Part shown: positions 6,430 through 9,283 of the stretch, in pieces
Numbering within the stretch: the first letter of the stretch is position 1
Layout: each line of letters begins with the position of its first letter
Source: Candidatus Omnitrophota bacterium
GTDB taxonomy: Bacteria; Omnitrophota; Koll11; JAHIPI01
Assembly: GCA_028718265.1 (NCBI GenBank)
Contig: JAQUMG010000061.1
Coordinates: 1-9,283 of the forward strand
Length of the DNA: 9,283 bases
Direction of reading: 5' to 3'
Program-made: the position numbers and the translations under genes
The notes under the pieces: model-generated
Seen by the model: the letters and a program-made list of their open reading frames with translations, nothing else
What the model was told of the DNA's origin: nothing
Database searches by the model: none

Positions 6430-6438
6430 GATCTTGAC

Positions 6439-8151
6439 TTATTGTTTGTTCTCTATCTCTTTTTTCACTTTTTTAATAAATTCGTCTACCTTCACAGCGC
6501 CGAGGTCGCCCGATTTCTTTGACCTCACGGCAACGCTGCCTGAAGCTATCTCTTTTTCCCCTACTATGAGCATATAGGGAATCTTTTCCAGTTCCGCATC
6601 CCTGATCTTCTTCTGCATTTTTTCATCGCGCCTGTCGATCTCTGTCCTGAAGCCTTCTCCGGCGAATTTTTCGCGCAGTTTTTCGGCATAATCGTTTTGT
6701 TTGTCGGAAATCGGTATCATTACTATCTGCACGGGCGCTAACCACAGCGGGAACTCTCCTGCATAATGCTCTATCAGCGTACCAAGGAAACGTTCAAGGC
6801 TGCCGAGTATGACCCTGTGAAGCATTATGGGTCTGTATTCTTTCCCGTCGGCACCGGTGTATTTCAGATCAAATCTTTCGGGATTGTTAAAATCACATTG
6901 TATGGTAGCGCACTGCCATTGTCTTTTCAGCGCGTCTTTTATTTTGATATCGATCTTCGGGCCGTAGAATGCGCCTTCGCCTTCACATATGCTGAAAGTG
7001 AGTCCTTTTTTCTTCAGTGAATTCATAAGCGCTTCCTGGGCCCTCTCCCAATCTTCATCATTACCTATATATTTATGGGGCCGCGTGCTGACTTCTATGC
7101 AGAGATCCTTAAAGCCGAATATGTCCATCACTTCCTTAACGAAATCGATGACTTTCATTATCTCTTCTTCGACCTGTTCTCTCAGGCAGAATATATGCGC
7201 ATCGTCCTGCGTAAATCCTCTGACGCGCAGAAGGCCGTGAAGGACACCCGATTTTTCATGCCGATAAACATCGCCAAGCTCAAAATACTTTATCGGAAGC
7301 TCTCTGTAGCTCCTGATTCTTGATTTGTAAGCGATTATATGCCCCGGGCAGTTCATCGGCTTTATCGCAAATTCCTGTCCGTCTATTTTGAATATGTACA
7401 TATTTTCTTTGTAGTATTCGTAGTGGCCGGATTGTACCCATATGTCGCTTTTCATTATATGGGGGCTTCTGACCAATTCATAGCCTCTCTTCAGGTGTTC
7501 TTTCTTTATAAAATCCTCTATAATGCTCCTCAGCATCGCGCCCTTCGGATAATATAAAACCAGGCCCGCGCCGATGTTGTCCTGAATGGTAAAAAGTTCC
7601 AGCTCTTTCCCGAGTTTTCTATGGTCTCTCTTCTTCGATTCCTCGATCACCCTCAGGTATTCGTCCGTCTCTTGTTGCGTCGGGAACGCTGTACCGTATA
7701 TCCTCTGAAGCATCGGATTATTTTCGCTGCCGCGCCAGTAAGCGCCGGCTATAGAAAGCAATTTGAAACTTTTTACTTCTCCGGTGGAATTCACGTGGGG
7801 GCCTTTGCAGAGATCTGTAAACTTTCCATGCCTATAGACCGTTACGTCATCAGTTTCAAGGTCCTCGATCATTTCGACCTTATATTTCTCGCCCATTTTC
7901 CTGAAAAGGGCAATAGCGTTCTTTTTATTAATGGTTTCGCACGTGAACTTATCGTTTTTGGCAATAATTTCACGCATTTTATCCTCGATTTTAGCGAGGT
8001 CTTCCGGTACAAACGGCTCCTTGCGTTCAAAATCGTAATAGAATCCGTCTTCGATGGCCGGTCCTATGCCCAATCTGACATCCGGATATAATTGCTTCAC
8101 TGCATCTGCCATTATGTGCGATGCGCTATGTCGTAGTGTTTCGAGATTCAT
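6439..8151 (-). CDS. thrS: Threonine-tRNA ligase lacking the N-terminal TGS domain
   Basis: This class II synthetase charges tRNAThr and hydrolyses Ser-tRNAThr. At 570 residues it is about 70 shorter than E. coli ThrS (642) because it starts directly in the editing domain. The editing site is complete: His8 and His12 in HSASH, Cys115 and His119 in DLCKGPH. In the catalytic core the zinc ligands are Cys268 (MNCPGH), His319 (DDAHIF) and His445 (MLHRVILGS). Motif 2 is YRHEKSG (296-302) and motif 3 lies around GSLERFLG (450-457). The anticodon-binding domain begins near PVQIVMIP (473-480). The start has AAGGA five bases before it. An in-frame TAG 18 bases upstream of the ATG excludes a longer protein, so TGS is truly missing here. 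It is the first gene of the translation cluster, 122 bases after tRNA-Leu. Confidence 0.97.
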   Translation of the reverse strand: MNLETLRHSASHIMADAVKQLYPDVRLGIGPAIEDGFYYDFERKEPFVPEDLAKIEDKMREIIAKNDKFTCETINKKNAIALFRKMGEKYKVEMIEDLETDDVTVYRHGKFTDLCKGPHVNSTGEVKSFKLLSIAGAYWRGSENNPMLQRIYGTAFPTQQETDEYLRVIEESKKRDHRKLGKELELFTIQDNIGAGLVLYYPKGAMLRSIIEDFIKKEHLKRGYELVRSPHIMKSDIWVQSGHYEYYKENMYIFKIDGQEFAIKPMNCPGHIIAYKSRIRSYRELPIKYFELGDVYRHEKSGVLHGLLRVRGFTQDDAHIFCLREQVEEEIMKVIDFVKEVMDIFGFKDLCIEVSTRPHKYIGNDEDWERAQEALMNSLKKKGLTFSICEGEGAFYGPKIDIKIKDALKRQWQCATIQCDFNNPERFDLKYTGADGKEYRPIMLHRVILGSLERFLGTLIEHYAGEFPLWLAPVQIVMIPISDKQNDYAEKLREKFAGEGFRTEIDRRDEKMQKKIRDAELEKIPYMLIVGEKEIASGSVAVRSKKSGDLGAVKVDEFIKKVKKEIENKQ

Positions 8152-8179
8152 GCTTTTCCTTCCATGCTAAGGTCGCTCA

Positions 8180-8274
8180 CCTGAAAACTTGTGAAGGTAT
8201 TTCAGCACCTAAAATCCTCCTATTCGTCGGATTTCTTACGGTGCTTCAATATCAATCCCGCCCTTGGCGGGATT
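8180..8274 (-). repeat. Copy A of a tRNA-flanking repeat, between tRNA-Leu and thrS
   Basis: This stretch shares ordered blocks with 8609-8720. A 9-bp perfect stem AATCCCGCC/GGCGGGATT abuts the encoded CCA (8266-8274/8254-8262). Then come a block with TCCGACGAA and AGGAGG (complement of 8216-8230), and the terminal block of 8180-8206 (CTGAAA...TTTCAG with AACTTGT). The middle can form a stem from AGCACC/GGTGCT enclosing AAATCC/GGATTT. It forms nearly the whole thrS leader. There is no U-tract after the first stem, so it is not a normal terminator. Confidence 0.75.
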
Positions 8275-8362
8275 GGTGGGCGAGGAGGGAGTTGGACCCT
8301 CACGTCCCTTACGGGACATAGGATTTTAAGTCCTAGGCGTCTGCCAGTTCCGCCACTCGCCC
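8274..8362 (-). tRNA. tRNA-Leu (anticodon UAA)
   Basis: The complement folds as a class II tRNA. The acceptor stem is GGGCGAG/CTCGCCC, with a D arm GCGG..GACGC, an anticodon stem TAGGA/TCCTA with loop CTTAAAA (anticodon TAA), a long variable arm with the stem GTCCC/GGGAC, and a T arm GAGGG/CCCTC with loop TCCAACT. The discriminator is A and CCA is encoded. The long variable arm and A73 fit leucine. It is 85 bases from tRNA-Val and 122 bases before thrS. Confidence 0.98.
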
Positions 8363-8412
8363 TTATCTGGCAATCTCTTTTTTGCAATTAGTGCCCCTCG
8401 CTACGCTCGGGA

Positions 8413-8449
8413 CAAATTTCGCTTACTTATGTTATAAAGGCAAAATTTG
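8413..8449. repeat. Imperfect palindrome at the 3' end of tRNA-Val
   Basis: CAAATTTCGC (8413-8422) and GCAAAATTTG (8440-8449) pair with one mismatch around a 17-base A/T-rich loop. On the minus strand the stem starts inside the CCA of tRNA-Val. There is no U-tract. It may be a processing or folding signal; the role is inferred only from position. Confidence 0.5.
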
Positions 8450-8524
8450 GTGGGCAGCACAGGACTTGAACCTGTGACCTCTTCCATGTCAAGGAAGCGC
8501 GCTAGCCAACTGCGCCAGCTGCCC
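8448..8524 (-). tRNA. tRNA-Val (anticodon GAC)
   Basis: The complement gives a standard cloverleaf of 77 nt including CCA. The acceptor stem is GGGCAGC/GCTGCCC, the D arm GCGC..GCGC, and the anticodon stem CTTCC/GGAAG has loop TTGACAT (anticodon GAC). The T arm is ACAGG/CCTGT with loop TTCAAGT, the discriminator is A, and CCA is encoded. A palindrome touches each end of the gene. Confidence 0.98.
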
Positions 8525-8546
8525 AAACTTTGCGAAGCAAAGTTTG
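8524..8546. repeat. Perfect 10-bp palindrome at the 5' end of tRNA-Val
   Basis: CAAACTTTGC (8524-8533) and GCAAAGTTTG (8537-8546) are perfect complements around the 3-base loop GAA. The inner end of the stem uses the first base of the tRNA. No U-tract accompanies it in the minus direction. In the precursor RNA it would form a hairpin stacked directly on the acceptor stem. Confidence 0.65.
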
Positions 8547-8553
8547 ATACTGA

Positions 8554-8596
8554 GGCAGCGTCAAAAATGCGAGCAAGAGCGAGCATTTTAGCTGCC
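8554..8596. repeat. Two-part hairpin in the tRNA-Cys to tRNA-Val spacer
   Basis: GGCAGC (8554-8559) pairs with GCTGCC (8591-8596), and inside it AAAATGC (8564-8570) pairs with GCATTTT (8583-8589) around a 12-base loop. The two stems are separated by a one-sided bulge. It lies between repeat copy B and the tRNA-Val 5' palindrome, so nearly all of this 195-base spacer can fold. Confidence 0.5.
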
Positions 8597-8608
8597 GAGG
8601 TACCTTTG

Positions 8609-8720
8609 CCTGAAAACTTGTAAAAGGTATTTCAGCCTTAAGGTCCCTCGCCGGCTGCGCTCCTCCTGTTCGTCGGATCGCTTACGCCGTCTCAGGATCA
8701 ATCCCGCCTCTGGCGGGATT
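8609..8720 (-). repeat. Copy B of a tRNA-flanking repeat, downstream of tRNA-Cys
   Basis: It has the same order of blocks as copy A at 8180-8274. The stem AATCCCGCC/GGCGGGATT (8712-8720/8700-8708) starts at the last base of the CCA. The shared blocks TCCGACGAA and AGGAGG follow, and then the block complementary to 8609-8636, with the same CTGAAA/TTTCAG ends. The middle is longer and more G/C-rich than in copy A, and the last block differs in length by one base. The blocks are conserved but reading frame is not, which points to a structured or mobile repeat and not to coding sequence. Confidence 0.75.
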
Positions 8721-8794
8721 GGAGGCGCGGAGCGGAATTGAACCGCTGTATAAGAGTTTTGCAGACTCCTGCCTTACCTCTTGGCTACCGCGCC
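8720..8794 (-). tRNA. tRNA-Cys (anticodon GCA)
   Basis: The complement folds as a 75-nt tRNA including CCA. The acceptor stem is GGCGCGG/CCGCGCC, the D arm GCC..GGC, and the anticodon stem GGAGT/ACTCT (one mismatch) has loop CTGCAAA (anticodon GCA). The T arm is AGCGG/CCGCT with loop TTCAATT. The discriminator is U, the identity base of tRNA-Cys, and CCA is encoded. The gene starts only about 12 bases after the U-tract of the preceding terminator. Confidence 0.98.
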
Positions 8795-8801
8795 GGAAAT
8801 A

Positions 8802-8849
8802 CAAATAAAAAGCACTTAAGATATACTTATTTCTACCTTAAGTGCTTTT
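8802..8849 (-). terminator. Intrinsic terminator of the prepilin-like gene
   Basis: A perfect 13-bp stem, AAAAGCACTTAAG (8849-8837) with its complement (8820-8808), encloses a 16-base loop and is followed on the minus strand by TTTTTATTTG. It lies 27 bases after the stop codon at 8877. The A-run on the other side means it could also work in the plus direction. Confidence 0.9.
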
Positions 8850-8876
8850 CAAGAGGTTAATTTTTTATCATCGTTT

Positions 8877-9283
8877 TTAGTTTGCTACAAGAAGCTGCCA
8901 TGTTGCCAAAAGAAGATCGGTCGTATTGAGGTTTCGCGATGCCCCTGTGCCGACTGTGCCTTCCCACTTTACCTGGCCGCCTACAAAAAGTGTATTTACT
9001 CCTTCAAGACCGTGATTGACAGTAGTTGTGCCTGTTAAGGCGCCGGTGGCAACGCCTCTGTCCGAAGCAACGCCCTCCGTTGATATGGTTATTTCTCCTA
9101 AGGACGGCCTATAAGCATAGCTTGAATTGTTCAGATCTTTTGGCGATCCTGTGACGGATGCTAAATTTGTCTGGCCTGATTTGTTGGGATCGCTTGGGCA
9201 GTCCCATACTTTTGTGGTATCGATATAGTCGCTAAAAAGAGGCCCCATACTTGAGGAGCCTGCCGCTACAGACGGAAAGCTCT
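8877..9283 (-). CDS. Prepilin-type (type II secretion/pilin-like) protein, C-terminal part only
   Basis: The frame is open to the window edge, so the N-terminus (expected prepilin leader and hydrophobic helix) is outside; about 134 residues are visible. The pattern VWDCPSDPNKSG, then a SSYAYRPSLGE segment, then NHGLEGVNTLFVGGQVKW resembles the C-terminal domain of prepilin-like proteins with an H-X9-DG motif, in which a CPSD segment and NHxxGxNVLFxDGHVxW are typical. Here the spacing after the His is one residue longer and the Asp of DG is Gly. Such proteins are exported and assembled by type II secretion or pilus-like machinery; many copies occur per genome in PVC and Omnitrophota bacteria. 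The specific role is unknown. A strong terminator follows, so it is not part of the tRNA-thrS unit. Confidence 0.7.
   Translation of the reverse strand, partial: SFPSVAAGSSSMGPLFSDYIDTTKVWDCPSDPNKSGQTNLASVTGSPKDLNNSSYAYRPSLGEITISTEGVASDRGVATGALTGTTTVNHGLEGVNTLFVGGQVKWEGTVGTGASRNLNTTDLLLATWQLLVAN

Noticed and set aside
8163..8204. Short leader ORF before thrS (GTG start, MLKYLHKFSGERP) preceded by a perfect AGGAGG
   Set aside because: It has no threonine codons, and the AGGAGG belongs to the tRNA-flanking repeat. In copy B the start codon is missing and the last block differs by one base, so frame is not conserved.
8401..8586. 61-aa minus-strand open frame spanning tRNA-Val
   Set aside because: The frame translates tRNA-Val and its palindromes; the typical SWRSWLARF...GSSPV stretch is a well-known artefact of tRNA sequence.
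1..9283. CRISPR array, insertion sequence, phage or defence genes
   Set aside because: No regularly spaced direct repeats, transposase, integrase or toxin-like genes were seen. The repeats present are palindromic or tRNA-linked.

Overview
The window is a piece of bacterial chromosome. Every protein gene and every functional RNA recognised here is read from the minus strand, so the biological order runs from high to low coordinates. The core is the conserved translation cluster thrS-infC-rpmI-rplT-pheS-pheT. It is preceded by three tRNA genes (Cys, Val, Leu) and followed by a 6S RNA gene and rarA. The truncated gene at the right edge looks like the C-terminal part of a prepilin-type protein of the H-X9-DG kind, a family abundant in Planctomycetes, Verrucomicrobia, Lentisphaerae and Omnitrophota. 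Together with the divergent core proteins and the repeat-rich spacers, this suggests an uncultivated bacterium near the PVC/Omnitrophota part of the tree. That placement is an inference from a few weak signs.

Right part (9283 to 8152): the prepilin-like gene ends at 8877 and is followed by a strong intrinsic terminator at 8802-8849. tRNA-Cys(GCA), tRNA-Val(GAC) and tRNA-Leu(UAA) follow, all with encoded CCA. The spacers are not plain: a repeat of about 100 bp starts exactly at the CCA of both tRNA-Cys and tRNA-Leu, and tRNA-Val has a palindrome against each end.

Middle (8151 to 2161): thrS, infC, rpmI, rplT, pheS and pheT are spaced 8 to 46 bases apart, as in an operon. They encode two aminoacyl-tRNA synthetases, initiation factor IF3 and ribosomal proteins L35 and L20. 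Both ThrS (570 aa) and PheT (687 aa) are shorter than their well-known homologues because one N-terminal accessory domain is absent: TGS in ThrS and the EMAP-type OB fold in PheT. infC most probably starts at a rare ATT codon at 6392.

Left part (2160 to 1): directly after pheT is a textbook sigma70 promoter (TTGTAA, 17 bp, extended TATACT) driving an RNA of about 194 nt. Its closing stem, A/T-rich central bubble and irregular apical stem match 6S RNA. A terminator follows and rarA starts only 12 bases after its U-tract, so rarA probably depends on read-through. Downstream of rarA, about 500 bases without a gene hold two adjacent imperfect palindromes of about 220 bp each, with further hairpins inside. 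They are the least explained sequence in the window.
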